A stretch of 56,483 nucleotides of DNA from Chloroflexota bacterium (GCA_002717385.1 PBDR01000007.1:1-56483); one strand, 5' to 3'. Numbered from the stretch's first letter, positions 24,570 through 34,572 are shown. Notes: a model not told the origin generated them from the letters alone. A program made the numbers and translations.

Positions 24570-25613
24570 CTAAGATTTTAAGATTTTTATTGGAGTTTGA
24601 ACTTTTTCATTTTTTCGGACTGTATTGATCAAAGGTTTATTAAATTTATTACATGAAATTTTTATTTGATCTCCATCATTGAAATTCCATTTTCGTTCAG
24701 TAAAAGATAGTTTACTGGTACCAAAGAAATGTACATGTGAATCACCAGGTATTCTATGTTCTGGATATTTGAAATGGTGATCTTCACAATTGTTTAACGA
24801 GTGAGACATATTATTTTCTCCGGATAGGGTTACTCCACTACGATATAAAATTTCATCTTTTCTACTAATTTCACATGAAATTTCCAAATCATTAAATTCT
24901 AAATCAGTAATAAGTTCGGGACCGATAGAACATTGTCGTAATTTGGATGGGGCAAGATAAAGGTAATTGATTTTTTCAGTTTCATGATCGGACCACTCAT
25001 TTCCAATTGTGAACCCGATCCTACAAGGTATTCCATTCTTATCTACTATATAACATGCAGCAATTTCAGGTTCTTCACCTCCATCTAATGCATATTCGGG
25101 GATTTCTAAACTGTCATTAGGTCCTTTTAGAATATTACCATTACCTTTATAAAACCACTCAGGAGAAACTCCGCGTTCGTATTTCTTTGGTTTTCCTCCT
25201 TCTAATCCCATATTAAACATTTTTGCTGAGTCAGTTAGTGGTTCTGATTCTTTGGATTTTTCTTCAGTGTGCATCGAATCTCTTGATTGCATACTTCCTA
25301 AATGCGTCAAACCCGTACCACTGACTAATAGACGATAAGGATCATTTCGATCGAATGGTGATAGTAGGAAAGGGTTTTTATCATTTGGGCTATGATTAAA
25401 AATTTGAGTATAATCATATTCGGTACAATTTGAACCATCAATTAAATCTTTAAGGAAATCATCAATTTTTGCATTTTCTTTTTGGGATTCTATGAAAGCA
25501 TCGTATGTACTTTTGATATTTTCTTTTTTTGAAGTTACATCTATGAGAATGTTGCTTTTTACAATTCCTAAACGTCTCCCCTTTTCAGGTATAAATAATT
25601 GTACTAAATTCAT
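24570..25613 (-). CDS. AraD1/GguC family protein (fumarylacetoacetase-like fold)
   Basis: This 347-residue protein matches the AraD1/GguC family: SGTGLTHLGS near residue 114, then SPEWFYKGNG, a metal-binding GGEEPEIAACYI, FTIGNEWSDHE, and PGDSHVHFFGT at the end. Fumarylacetoacetase-fold enzymes bind Mg in an acidic cluster. AraD1 relatives act on 2-keto-3-deoxy sugar acids in oxidative pentose or fucose pathways. It would accept the product of an enolase-superfamily dehydratase such as that encoded at 15563. The precise reaction is inferred. Confidence 0.82.
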   Translation of the reverse strand: MNLVQLFIPEKGRRLGIVKSNILIDVTSKKENIKSTYDAFIESQKENAKIDDFLKDLIDGSNCTEYDYTQIFNHSPNDKNPFLLSPFDRNDPYRLLVSGTGLTHLGSMQSRDSMHTEEKSKESEPLTDSAKMFNMGLEGGKPKKYERGVSPEWFYKGNGNILKGPNDSLEIPEYALDGGEEPEIAACYIVDKNGIPCRIGFTIGNEWSDHETEKINYLYLAPSKLRQCSIGPELITDLEFNDLEISCEISRKDEILYRSGVTLSGENNMSHSLNNCEDHHFKYPEHRIPGDSHVHFFGTSKLSFTERKWNFNDGDQIKISCNKFNKPLINTVRKNEKVQTPIKILKS

Positions 25614-25779
25614 GTTTACTCTTTACTTATTAGTTTGATCATTAAAAAAGTTAAATTTGCAATCAAATTACAAATTTATCTATACCTTACTATGTATAAC
25701 TTCGTATTGATGCAATTAAATCCTATAATCATAGTATTATTAAGGTAATTAAAAAAATCATAATCATTTCGATATTAAA

Positions 25780-27051
25780 TTGTTAGAAAAATCTTTCAGC
25801 ATAGATACATCTTCGATTAAGTTTGGTCATGGGATTACTGATGAAGTAGGATATGAAATTAATAGGTTGGGGATAAAAAAAGCATTAGTAGTTACGGATC
25901 CAAATATTATAAATTTACCGGCTGGAAAAAATGTAATCGAAAAAATTTATAAATCTAAAACTAAATTCGAGGTATTTTCTGAAGTTGAGATTGAGCCAAC
26001 AGATAGTTCTTTTTTGGATGCAATAGAATTTTCGAGAAAAGGGAACTTTGATGGATTTATAGCTGTCGGTGGTGGTTCTACCATGGATACAGCCAAGGCC
26101 GCAAATTTATACACTAAATATCATGAAGATTTTTTAGAATATGTTAATTCTCCTATAGGATTAGGCAAACCAGTACCAGGTCCATTAAATCCGATGATTG
26201 CTATTCCTACTACTTCTGGAACGGGTAGTGAAGTAAGTGGGGTGTCAATTTTTGATTATAAACCTCTTGAAGCCAAGACAGGTATAGCAAATAAATATTT
26301 GAGACCTGATATAGCTCTTGTGGATCCGAATAATATTCTTACTTTACCTAAAGAAGTCGTAGCTTGTTCGGGATTTGATGTTTTATGTCATGGGATTGAA
26401 TCTTTTACAGCATTAAATTTTAGTAAACGTGAAGCACCAAAGCTTCCCCAATATAGACCGACCTACCAAGGAGCTAATCCTATTAGTGATATTTGGGCAA
26501 TAGAAGCTTTAAAAATAGTTGGGGAAAATTTTATTAATGCTGTGAATAAACCCGAGGATATTACTTCGAGAAGTAACATGATGTTAGCTGCAACTTATGC
26601 TGGGATTGGTTTTGGTAATGCAGGTGTTCATTTACCCCATGGTATGTCATATCCTGTTTCTGGAGGAGTGAAGGATTATAAGCCGAATGGTTATTTACAG
26701 AAAAAATCTATTATCCCTCACGGTCTTTCTGTAATCTTAAACGCCCCTGCGGTATTTAAATTTACTTTTGAAACTAATCCTCAGAGACATATAGATGTAG
26801 CTAAAATTTTAGGTTATAACAAAGATATCGATTCCAAAATTCCTGAAGAAATGTTATCAAGTGTTTTAATTAGAATAATTCAGGCTACGGGTATGCCAAA
26901 TGGATTGTCATCAGTTGGTTTTGGAGTTTCTGATATTCCAAAATTGATTGAAGGGACTTTACCACAACATAGAGTTACTAAACTTGCTCCTAAAGAAGTG
27001 GACAATAATGATCTTCAAAATCTATTTAAGGAATCTTTGGTTCTTTGGTAA
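25780..27051 (+). CDS. Iron-containing alcohol dehydrogenase, HOT/ADHFE1-like
   Basis: A 423-residue group III alcohol dehydrogenase. It has a nucleotide-binding GGGSTMDTAK and metal-ligand motifs GFDVLCHGIES and HLPHGMSYPVSGG. The long insert with FSKREAPKLPQYRPTYQGANP is characteristic of hydroxyacid-oxoacid transhydrogenase (ADHFE1), which oxidises 4-hydroxybutyrate-type hydroxyacids using 2-oxoglutarate. The start is TTG at 25780 without a clear ribosome site. Its neighbours are hydroxyacid and keto-acid enzymes, which fits. Confidence 0.88.
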   Translation: MLEKSFSIDTSSIKFGHGITDEVGYEINRLGIKKALVVTDPNIINLPAGKNVIEKIYKSKTKFEVFSEVEIEPTDSSFLDAIEFSRKGNFDGFIAVGGGSTMDTAKAANLYTKYHEDFLEYVNSPIGLGKPVPGPLNPMIAIPTTSGTGSEVSGVSIFDYKPLEAKTGIANKYLRPDIALVDPNNILTLPKEVVACSGFDVLCHGIESFTALNFSKREAPKLPQYRPTYQGANPISDIWAIEALKIVGENFINAVNKPEDITSRSNMMLAATYAGIGFGNAGVHLPHGMSYPVSGGVKDYKPNGYLQKKSIIPHGLSVILNAPAVFKFTFETNPQRHIDVAKILGYNKDIDSKIPEEMLSSVLIRIIQATGMPNGLSSVGFGVSDIPKLIEGTLPQHRVTKLAPKEVDNNDLQNLFKESLVLW

Positions 27052-27058
27052 ATTCTGA

Positions 27059-27577
27059 TCATATCCATTTTCCCTCCATTATTGGACTGTTAGGTTCTGC
27101 TAAATGGTAATTTTTTATTAATTCCATAGAATTTAGATAAAGATTAAATTGTTCATGTAACCAAGATTTAGAGATACCTCCAACCAGGTAAATAGAATTT
27201 TTTAACCATAAAACCCCATTTGGACCAAATTCTTTATCATTATCTACCATTGTTTTTCCACAAGGAATCATCCAATTAATCCTATCTGAAAATCTGTGAA
27301 CCCAATCAAGATTATTTCCATATTTATTCATTGCAATAGGATAGTGGAACAGGAATTCTATCATGTTTATTACGCCATTAACTTTGTTATATCTGGGATC
27401 TGGATCTCTTTGAATTGTAATATGTCTGTCATCATCAAGAATGATTATAAAATCCCAAAAGAAGTCAGATATTTTATTTGCTTCCTTAACTCTCCAATTA
27501 ATTGGAGGAGGAAAACTAGAAAAAATATTCATTATAGATTTGATAGATTTTGTAGGGTAAATTAATTCATTATTCAT
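27059..27577 (-). CDS. Hypothetical protein
   Basis: A 172-residue soluble protein with no signal peptide or membrane helix. It is rich in aromatics, with FPPPINWRVKEANKISDFFWDF, an acidic stretch ILDDDRHITIQRDPDPRY, and GPNGVLWLKNSIYLVGG. I do not recognise the family. It converges with the HOT-like gene (7 nt between stops) and diverges from the Ldh2 gene at 27667. The lack of stops over a composition typical of real protein, on a strand with no competing gene, supports it. Confidence 0.65.
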   Translation of the reverse strand: MNNELIYPTKSIKSIMNIFSSFPPPINWRVKEANKISDFFWDFIIILDDDRHITIQRDPDPRYNKVNGVINMIEFLFHYPIAMNKYGNNLDWVHRFSDRINWMIPCGKTMVDNDKEFGPNGVLWLKNSIYLVGGISKSWLHEQFNLYLNSMELIKNYHLAEPNSPIMEGKWI

Positions 27578-27666
27578 TTTGAAACATTAAATATTTATTT
27601 AAATAATGTTATCTTTCTATAAATAAAGTTCAAATAAATTTTAAACATTTAAAGAAAGTATTAAAA

Positions 27667-28788
27667 ATGCTTGAAAGATTTTTGGTCCCCGAAAAAGATA
27701 GGGTTTACATAAAATTTGAAAATATGTCACTAGCTACTATTAGTATCTTTGAAAAAATGGGTCTTTCTAGTGAGGATGCCAAGCTATCTACTGAAGTCTT
27801 AATGACTAGTGATTTAAGAGGTTGTGAATCACATGGTGTGTCAAATATGCTTAGGAGATATGTAGAAGATTACGGAACCAATGATATGAATCCCAATCCA
27901 AATATATCTATAACTAGAGAAACAGACGTAACAGCTAATATTGATGGGGACAAAGGTCTTGGTTTGCATGTATTGCCAAGGGCAATGGAAAAAGCAATAG
28001 AAAAAGCTGATAAGCATGGTACAGGAACTGTAGTTGTACATAATTCTAGACACATAGGGATGCTTGCATACCATGCAATGTTACCAATTAGTAAAGATAT
28101 GATTGGATTGTGTATGACAGCTGGTAATCCCATGAGTATGGTTCCAACGTTCGGATCAGAAAAGAGATTTGCTACTAATCCTTGGGCTTATGCCGTACCA
28201 GCAGGAGATATGCCTGATTTTGTTTTTGATGTTGCTACAACTCAGGTAGCTGGTAATAAATTAAGTCTAGCATCAAGAGTGAATTCTCCAATGGAGCCAG
28301 GTTGGATTTCAAAACCTGATGGGACCCCAATAATGGAAGAAAATTTTTTACCAGAAAATGCAGAGAGTAAATTGGGCTCTGATGAATATATGATGTTACC
28401 TATGGGTGGAACAAGAGAACAGGGTTCTCATAAGGGTTATGGTTTTGCTGCAGTGGCAGAAATATTATGTGATATTTTATCTGGAATGTCTGCTGGATTT
28501 TTGATGCCATCACATCCTAGAGGTATTATGTCTCATTTTGTTCAAGCTATGAGAATTGATGCTTTCTCAGATGTTTCTAAATTTAAGAAAAATATGGATG
28601 ATATGCTTAGAGGATTAGTAGAAACACCACCCGCTCCAGGAAATCAAGATGTTATATACCCTGGTCTTCCAGAATCGATTGAAGTTGAAAAAAGAATGAG
28701 AGAAGGTATTCCTTATCATTTTGAAGTGATCGATTGGTTTGAAACAATCAAAAATGAATTAGGTTTAGATTTTGATTTAAAATCCTAG
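27667..28788 (+). CDS. Ldh2/malate-lactate dehydrogenase family oxidoreductase
   Basis: A 373-residue paralogue of the enzyme at 17773. It has SDLRGCESHGVSNMLRRYV, VVHNSRHIGMLAYHAM (catalytic His), FATNPWAYAVP and GSHKGYGFAAVAEILCD. The two proteins share layout and many motifs but differ enough to be separate specificities. It is an NAD(P)-dependent dehydrogenase of 2-hydroxyacids, substrate unknown. The start ATG has AAAGAAAG 9-10 nt upstream. Confidence 0.9.
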   Translation: MLERFLVPEKDRVYIKFENMSLATISIFEKMGLSSEDAKLSTEVLMTSDLRGCESHGVSNMLRRYVEDYGTNDMNPNPNISITRETDVTANIDGDKGLGLHVLPRAMEKAIEKADKHGTGTVVVHNSRHIGMLAYHAMLPISKDMIGLCMTAGNPMSMVPTFGSEKRFATNPWAYAVPAGDMPDFVFDVATTQVAGNKLSLASRVNSPMEPGWISKPDGTPIMEENFLPENAESKLGSDEYMMLPMGGTREQGSHKGYGFAAVAEILCDILSGMSAGFLMPSHPRGIMSHFVQAMRIDAFSDVSKFKKNMDDMLRGLVETPPAPGNQDVIYPGLPESIEVEKRMREGIPYHFEVIDWFETIKNELGLDFDLKS

Positions 28789-28941
28789 TAAATTATTATC
28801 ATAAAAATTTAATTTCTTTAACACAATTTTTCTTTAATATGCGATAATAATTAACTAATTATTTTTCTGTATCTGATTATTATTAGTTATAGTAAATATT
28901 ATAAATTTTTTATTAGTAAGAAAATAAATTGGGAAAAAATT

Positions 28942-31320
28942 ATGCTTCATTTAATTGTTAAAGCCAAAAAACTTACTTTGTCAGTAGTTTCTTTATCATT
29001 ATTAACAGCCATGTCTTGTGGAATTATTGATACTGAACAAGTAACTGACATTATTGAGAAACAGCAAGAGGTTGAACGGATTCGTGCTGAGAGAATAGAC
29101 CCTCTTTTGGACCAAATAAGTCTAGTTGAAAATGACACTATTGAACCTATTGAAAGACAGATTAGTGATCTAGAGAGAGAGAGAGATAATCTTTTCAGGG
29201 CAATGGAAGATACTGAAGGACAGAAGATGCAAGAAATGGAGCAAATGTTTAGAGACACTAGAATGCAGGAAAGAGCATTAGAAGATGAATTTAGACCTTT
29301 AGAAACTCGTATGAGAGATCTGCATGAAGTGGAAAGACGTCAGATGGAACAGGAGTTTGAGAAACGGTGGAGAGAGATTGAAATGGAAGATAGAGAAATT
29401 CAGCAAAAATTTGAGGAATTTCATAGGTCAAAAGGTGATGGCCCTCCACCTGAAGTTCAGCAACAGTTTATGCAAATTCAAGCTGCTGCAGAAGAACAAA
29501 TGATGGCTATGCATGAAGAATTTGAAGAAAAAATTCAATCTCTTCATGGCTTATTTGAAAAAAGGATGAGAGCCGGAGAACAAGAAGTCAAGAATAAACA
29601 ATGGTCTCTTCAAGACCGTCGTGATCAATTACAGGCCCATAGAGAAAATTTGAACTTGCAAGAAAGGCTTGGGCACATACAAAATAACATTGATAATTAC
29701 CAGAGAGAATTGGATAGATTAGGTGATGCTGGAACAGATGATGGCGAAACTGTAGAATCTTTAACCGCACAAATTGACGCTATATCTCAACAGCTCGAAA
29801 ATTTAGTTCAAACTGTTACTGATCCTGCTTGGACAGCCAAACTTACGGATGGAACATTGGAACAGGGTTCAGATGCTTATAATGCACATATTGCTGATGA
29901 ACCAAACTGGCAGATTCAAAATCCTGAAAGACAAAATTTAGAAAATCAGAGAAGGAATCTTGAGGAAAAAAGAAACAGAAAAAATAATCCTGAACAAGCT
30001 GCTCGAGATGCAGAACGTAGAGCTGAAATGACACAGAGGCGTGATGAAAGTCAGAAAGAATATGATGAGTGGGCTCAGAACTTAACAGAGGTTACCATTT
30101 CAGCTGTTGATACATCTGCAATCGATGGAGAGATTCTAGCTGTAGAAACTATTATCGCTGGTTTAGATTCAGAAATTGCTGCATTCCCTGAAGATAAGAA
30201 ATTAATTCAGGATCCTGCTTGGACTGATAAATTACTTGTTCTAACTGAAGAAGTTGCTGCGGTAAATACTCAGCTTGTTGCTCAAGAGGAAGCTATTAAC
30301 AATATTCCTGTATTTATTCCTGATCCAAATAATGATGCGGCTCAAATACAAAATCCTGAATATACTGCAGCAGATGCTGCGTATGCTGAATTAGCCATGA
30401 CTAAAGCGGCCAAACAAACTGAATATGAAAATCATATAAGAAATGCTGGTCAGGTCAATAATCCAGACTACGGTGCTCTTGTTAGTAATCAAGCTGCTCA
30501 AACTGAGATATTAAATGCTAAGAAAGCTGAAAGAGAAAAACTTCTAACAGGTGGGACTGCTGATTCAGCGGAATTACCTTCATCTGAGGCTGCTATTCAA
30601 AGAGAGCAAAAAGCTCTTAATGAACAAATGAATCTTTTGTGGCGAACTTGGGAAGAAGAACGTCAAAAAATTGAGGAAACGACTCGTGCTGAAGTGGATG
30701 AAGGACAGAAAGTTCTGCAAAAGGAAAGAAAGCAACAGGAAAGATTGATTTGGGGTCAGGCTGATGTAGAAAGAAGGAAAATTGAAGAGGAGCTCAATAA
30801 AAAACCACCTGAAATGATAGCTCTTGAAGAGCAAATGTATGCCATGAATGATAAGAGAAATGCTTTGGAGGATGAACGTTATACTTTGGAGCAAGTATGG
30901 CAAGAAAAAGTACAGGTATTAGAGACGGAAATGCGTTCACTACAAGAAAGGCGCAGAAATTTCGAAATGGTTTATAGAGATCTTGAAGATCAACGTGAGA
31001 CTATGTTCGAAGAAGCTATTACTCCTATAGAAAACCAGGTAGGAGACCTTGAAGCTCAGTTAGATCAGTTATTTGTAGTACTTGAAGATGCTTATGAACA
31101 GAAAAAATCACTTCAGAAAGAATTACAGGTTATAGAAAGAGAAATTTCTGATCTTGCACGAGAAGCAGAATCTGATGTATTGTCTCTTATTACTGATGCA
31201 ATGACAGCCGCAGAAGAACTTGAATCTTCAGGGCCATTAGACTTTGCTAAATTCCAAGCTTTTGGTGAAATGCCTGGAGATGATGAAGGAGGAGATGATG
31301 AAGGAGGAGATGATGAATAG
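28942..31320 (+). CDS. Large coiled-coil lipoprotein
   Basis: This 792-residue protein starts with a lipoprotein signal (a basic start, then LTLSVVSLSLLTAMSC) with lipidated Cys26; the -3 position is Ala instead of Leu. Nearly all the rest is charged heptad-like helix rich in Glu, Arg and Gln. A central part (about 290-540) is less helical and has repeated motifs of the type (Q/T)DPAWT-x-KL (twice) and NP(E/D)Y-x-A-x-x-x. The end is an acidic repeat, GDDEGGDDEGGDDE. It is probably an exported, membrane-anchored structural or spacer protein. I recognise no enzyme domain. A strong terminator-like hairpin follows. Confidence 0.82.
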   Translation: MLHLIVKAKKLTLSVVSLSLLTAMSCGIIDTEQVTDIIEKQQEVERIRAERIDPLLDQISLVENDTIEPIERQISDLERERDNLFRAMEDTEGQKMQEMEQMFRDTRMQERALEDEFRPLETRMRDLHEVERRQMEQEFEKRWREIEMEDREIQQKFEEFHRSKGDGPPPEVQQQFMQIQAAAEEQMMAMHEEFEEKIQSLHGLFEKRMRAGEQEVKNKQWSLQDRRDQLQAHRENLNLQERLGHIQNNIDNYQRELDRLGDAGTDDGETVESLTAQIDAISQQLENLVQTVTDPAWTAKLTDGTLEQGSDAYNAHIADEPNWQIQNPERQNLENQRRNLEEKRNRKNNPEQAARDAERRAEMTQRRDESQKEYDEWAQNLTEVTISAVDTSAIDGEILAVETIIAGLDSEIAAFPEDKKLIQDPAWTDKLLVLTEEVAAVNTQLVAQEEAINNIPVFIPDPNNDAAQIQNPEYTAADAAYAELAMTKAAKQTEYENHIRNAGQVNNPDYGALVSNQAAQTEILNAKKAEREKLLTGGTADSAELPSSEAAIQREQKALNEQMNLLWRTWEEERQKIEETTRAEVDEGQKVLQKERKQQERLIWGQADVERRKIEEELNKKPPEMIALEEQMYAMNDKRNALEDERYTLEQVWQEKVQVLETEMRSLQERRRNFEMVYRDLEDQRETMFEEAITPIENQVGDLEAQLDQLFVVLEDAYEQKKSLQKELQVIEREISDLAREAESDVLSLITDAMTAAEELESSGPLDFAKFQAFGEMPGDDEGGDDEGGDDE

Positions 31321-31360
31321 CAGTAAAGTCTCTATTAAAAATAATTGAGATTAAGTTATT

Positions 31361-31398
31361 AAACAGAAACACCCGTATTTTTACGGGTGTTTCTGTTT
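31361..31398. terminator. Bidirectional terminator hairpin
   Basis: A perfect 17-bp inverted repeat (31361-31377 with 31382-31398; core AAACACCCGTA / TACGGGTGTTT) with a 4-nt loop lies between the converging lipoprotein and formyltransferase genes. There is an A-rich start and a T-rich end, so it can serve both strands. Confidence 0.85.
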
Positions 31399-31426
31399 AA
31401 TATGAGCAATTTTTTTCAACAAAAAA

Positions 31427-32431
31427 TCATCTTAATCCCTTTGGAGTAAATATTGGGCGTTTTTTACTTTCCTGAATTAACTGAGTAGGTGTATGAAGTC
31501 GATCTCCTATTTTTATTTTGTCAAATATATTATTACCTTTTTCATCATAAATCTCTTCTATAATCAAACCACATCCTTTAACGCAAACACAAAGCCAATC
31601 TTTTCCTTTTCTATAAATTAATCCACTTTGAAAAGAATGGAATATTCCATCTTGTTTATTCAAGCTTACATTTTTAACTATTACCGTTTCATTATTTAAT
31701 AACGTTTTAGCTCCAGGATAAGGATTGTCAAATGCACAAATGAATTGTTCGATTTCTGTAGATTCATTAGACCAATCTATCCACCCATTTAAATCGGTGT
31801 AGATACGAGGCCAATAAGAAGAAAGGTACTCAGGTTGTGTAATTCTAATAATTTCAGATTGAGTTGTTTTATTTTTATTTATGAAATCAACTAAGAAATT
31901 AAAGTCCTTTTCAGTAGAAATTTCAATGTAATCTATAGGTTTTCTACAAGTAGCGGGATAAAGAAATTCTTCAAATTGTATAATGTCACCAGTATCTAGA
32001 TTTTCGTCAATAAGATGTAACACTGAAAATCCAAATCTATTTCCAGTAAGTATTTGCCAACTAAATCCACCTCCACCTCTATTTTGAGGTAATCTAGTCC
32101 CATGAGAATTGAAAAGTTGGTTATTAAAATAATTGTAAATTGTTTCTTTTTTAAAAATCCATGGTGCACCAAGAGATAAATAGAAAGGGTTCTTTAATTC
32201 ATTAAGGAAATTTAAATTTGATGAAGAATTGATATCATCGATTTCTAAATAATTTATTTTTTCATTTTCCAGAAATTTTTTTAGTGATTCTCCTTCTAAT
32301 AATTCCTTTGAATGGCGTGGTGAAGTAATAATATGGATAGGTATTTTTTGGGATTTGGACCATAGAGCTAATTTTTTTAGTACTAGCCCACCTCCTAATA
32401 AAATTATAGTATCGATAGGTCCTAATTTCAT
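31427..32431 (-). CDS. Formyltransferase family protein
   Basis: A 334-residue protein with the 10-formyltetrahydrofolate-dependent transferase core: NSHGTRLPQNRGGGG (catalytic Asn-x-His), HLIDENLDTGDII with the catalytic Asp, and a C-terminal OB-like domain from about residue 215 (NGWIDWSNES, AFDNPYPGAKT). It is not Met-tRNA formyltransferase: the N-terminal motif is altered and the genes around it are not translation genes. A formylation of an amino sugar, as in WbtJ/VioF-type enzymes, or of another amine is more likely. Its place at the edge of the pseudaminic-acid block supports a sugar substrate. Confidence 0.75.
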   Translation of the reverse strand: MKLGPIDTIILLGGGLVLKKLALWSKSQKIPIHIITSPRHSKELLEGESLKKFLENEKINYLEIDDINSSSNLNFLNELKNPFYLSLGAPWIFKKETIYNYFNNQLFNSHGTRLPQNRGGGGFSWQILTGNRFGFSVLHLIDENLDTGDIIQFEEFLYPATCRKPIDYIEISTEKDFNFLVDFINKNKTTQSEIIRITQPEYLSSYWPRIYTDLNGWIDWSNESTEIEQFICAFDNPYPGAKTLLNNETVIVKNVSLNKQDGIFHSFQSGLIYRKGKDWLCVCVKGCGLIIEEIYDEKGNNIFDKIKIGDRLHTPTQLIQESKKRPIFTPKGLR

Positions 32432-32567
32432 AAATTTTCTCGCAAAATACTTATTTCAGAATAAACTTTTAAGTCAAGCAACAATTATACAAAAATATCA
32501 TTCTGTAAATATAATTAAAAAAATCTTGTAATTTTTAAAGATATATTTTAGATCTTTAAAAAATGTT

Positions 32568-33893
32568 TTATTTCATATTTTTAAGAACATTTTTTAGTGA
32601 TTGTCTGATTTCTGATTTTTCTGTATTATCATTCGCAGAAAGAAAAGGGGTTTCTTCATCTCTATCATTAGTCATGTTGTACAAACGCCCGTCCTCATAT
32701 AATTTCCATTTTTTACTTCTTATAAATCTTATTAGAGGTTTTGCAGCAGCAGGAGATTTTGATGTGATAGATCTAGGACTCATAGGATCGAAATGAAAAA
32801 AAATCCAATCTCTTGGATTACCTTTATTCCCTAATAATTGGGGATAGAATGATCTTCCATCTATTTGGAAATTTTCTGGAGAATTTATTTTTGTTGCTTC
32901 AATAATTGTAGGTAGAAAATCTGTTGAATCAATTAAATCGTCCGAAACCATAGGAGATATGGTTCCTGGTTGATTACAAATTAAGGGGACATGTGTACCT
33001 GTATCTTTTGTTAATCCTTTTCCACCGCAAACTTCGTCATGTTTATGCATTATAGAACATACTTCCTGAGGAGAACCGTTGTCACCAACATATATTATAA
33101 GGGTGTCTTCTCTTAAACCTAACTTTTCTAATCCTTCAATTAATCTTCCGATAATTTTATCGTGATATTCAACCATATCCTTATAGTATTTTGGGTTATC
33201 ATCCCATCCTTCTACAGTGTCAAAATTTCTACCTTTCTTTGATTCAGATGTATTGGTATAGGATTCAAATTCTTCCCATTCAGGACTGTCTGGAGTAGGT
33301 TCGAAAGGTCTATGTGTAAGGGCCATAGGAAAGTAAGCAAAAAAGTTTTTAGTTTGATTTCTTTTTGCAAAATCTAAAATATAATCACAGAATATATCAT
33401 CACCATATTTATTTTCTGTATTTGTAAGATATTTTCCATTTTGATAAATTACTGGATCTTTGTATCTAGATCCTTTTTCTTCAGTATGATGTGCATGCCA
33501 GACACAGTATTCATCAAAACCTGAATCTTCTATTTTTTGTCCTTTGTTTCTTAGTTCTGGAGATTCATCTAAAGGAGAGTAAGAATAAAGTTGCCATTTT
33601 CCGGCTATACATGTTTTATAACCTGAATTTCTAAAAATATGACCAAATGTTATTTCACTGGGGTCTATTAAGCCAAATCCGATATAGTTACGGAAATTGT
33701 ATTTACCTGTCATTAACTGAACTCTGGTTGGGGTACATAATGGTTGTACGTGAGCAGATTCAAATCTTGCTCCTGTTTCAGCTAATTCATTAAGTGCTGG
33801 TGTATTATAGGATGTACCTCCATTACATCCTAATGTTTCATAGCCTAGATCATCTGACATAATTAGTATTACGTTATTCTTTTTTTTCTTCAT
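32568..33893 (-). CDS. Sulfatase (formylglycine-dependent)
   Basis: A 441-residue type I sulfatase with Asp14/Asp15 (MSDDLGYETLG), Cys53 in CTPTRVQLMTGKYN (formylglycine precursor) and YVGDNGSPQEV as the second metal site. It is only distantly similar to the sulfatase at 19006. There is no signal peptide. The DinB gene lies 10 nt upstream on the same strand, so they are likely co-transcribed. Substrate unknown. Confidence 0.9.
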   Translation of the reverse strand: MKKKKNNVILIMSDDLGYETLGCNGGTSYNTPALNELAETGARFESAHVQPLCTPTRVQLMTGKYNFRNYIGFGLIDPSEITFGHIFRNSGYKTCIAGKWQLYSYSPLDESPELRNKGQKIEDSGFDEYCVWHAHHTEEKGSRYKDPVIYQNGKYLTNTENKYGDDIFCDYILDFAKRNQTKNFFAYFPMALTHRPFEPTPDSPEWEEFESYTNTSESKKGRNFDTVEGWDDNPKYYKDMVEYHDKIIGRLIEGLEKLGLREDTLIIYVGDNGSPQEVCSIMHKHDEVCGGKGLTKDTGTHVPLICNQPGTISPMVSDDLIDSTDFLPTIIEATKINSPENFQIDGRSFYPQLLGNKGNPRDWIFFHFDPMSPRSITSKSPAAAKPLIRFIRSKKWKLYEDGRLYNMTNDRDEETPFLSANDNTEKSEIRQSLKNVLKNMK

Positions 33894-33903
33894 AGTTTCA
33901 TTT

Positions 33904-34437
33904 TTACTTATTTAACCCCTTGATAATACCTCTTATATATGCAATTTGACCTAAATGTTGGCTCTCTTCAACAAGTAAATGGCCCAAAATCCATATACCA
34001 GTATATTTATGAGATTCCATTTTTATACTACTATTCTTAACTGGATAAATTTGTTTTAGTTTTTCAGGAGGGATGTTTGTTATAAAATCTACAGTTTTTT
34101 TACGTACTTCATCAAAATATTTCTTTAGGTCTTCAATTTTCATGTTAGGCATTTTTCTAACTTTTTCAATTGTGTCACCATTACCATGATCGGATTCTTC
34201 TAAATTAAAATATTTATACCATTTATTATTTATCCAAATTTCTTCAATTGATTGCATTCTTTGGTTAATCCATCTATCTTCCACTCTAGCTATATGCCAA
34301 ATATTCCATTGAATATCATTTGAACTCTTTGAAGGGGTCCATCTTAATTCTTCTATACTGAGATCATCAACTTTCGTCCATATTTGATCAAAACACTCTG
34401 TTAGACCACTTAAAATTGCTTGTTGAAACTTATCCAT
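33904..34437 (-). CDS. DinB family protein
   Basis: A 177-residue four-helix-bundle protein with the DinB/YfiT pattern of three His metal ligands: one in WNIWHIARVEDRW near residue 47 and a C-terminal HLLVEESQHLGQIAYIRG. These domains bind divalent metal and include thiol transferases (bacillithiol or mycothiol-dependent) and many proteins of unknown role. It is first in a two-gene operon with the sulfatase and divergent from pseB. Confidence 0.8.
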   Translation of the reverse strand: MDKFQQAILSGLTECFDQIWTKVDDLSIEELRWTPSKSSNDIQWNIWHIARVEDRWINQRMQSIEEIWINNKWYKYFNLEESDHGNGDTIEKVRKMPNMKIEDLKKYFDEVRKKTVDFITNIPPEKLKQIYPVKNSSIKMESHKYTGIWILGHLLVEESQHLGQIAYIRGIIKGLNK

Positions 34438-34572
34438 CTTAAAAAATCCTCAATAATCTATATATTTTCTTAGAACATTTAGTTGATAATGATTATTATT
34501 TACTTAAACTAACTGTGCAAGTGGATACCTATATTAATAAATAATTTTTAGTATAGAAATAAGGTGTATTTT

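Noticed and set aside
31361-31398. End of an insertion sequence
   Set aside because: The inverted repeat closes on a 4-nt loop with no transposase or target duplication; it is a terminator hairpin between converging genes.
31427-32431. Methionyl-tRNA formyltransferase (fmt)
   Set aside because: The core motif fits the superfamily, but the N-terminal region is divergent and no def, rsmB or other translation gene is nearby.
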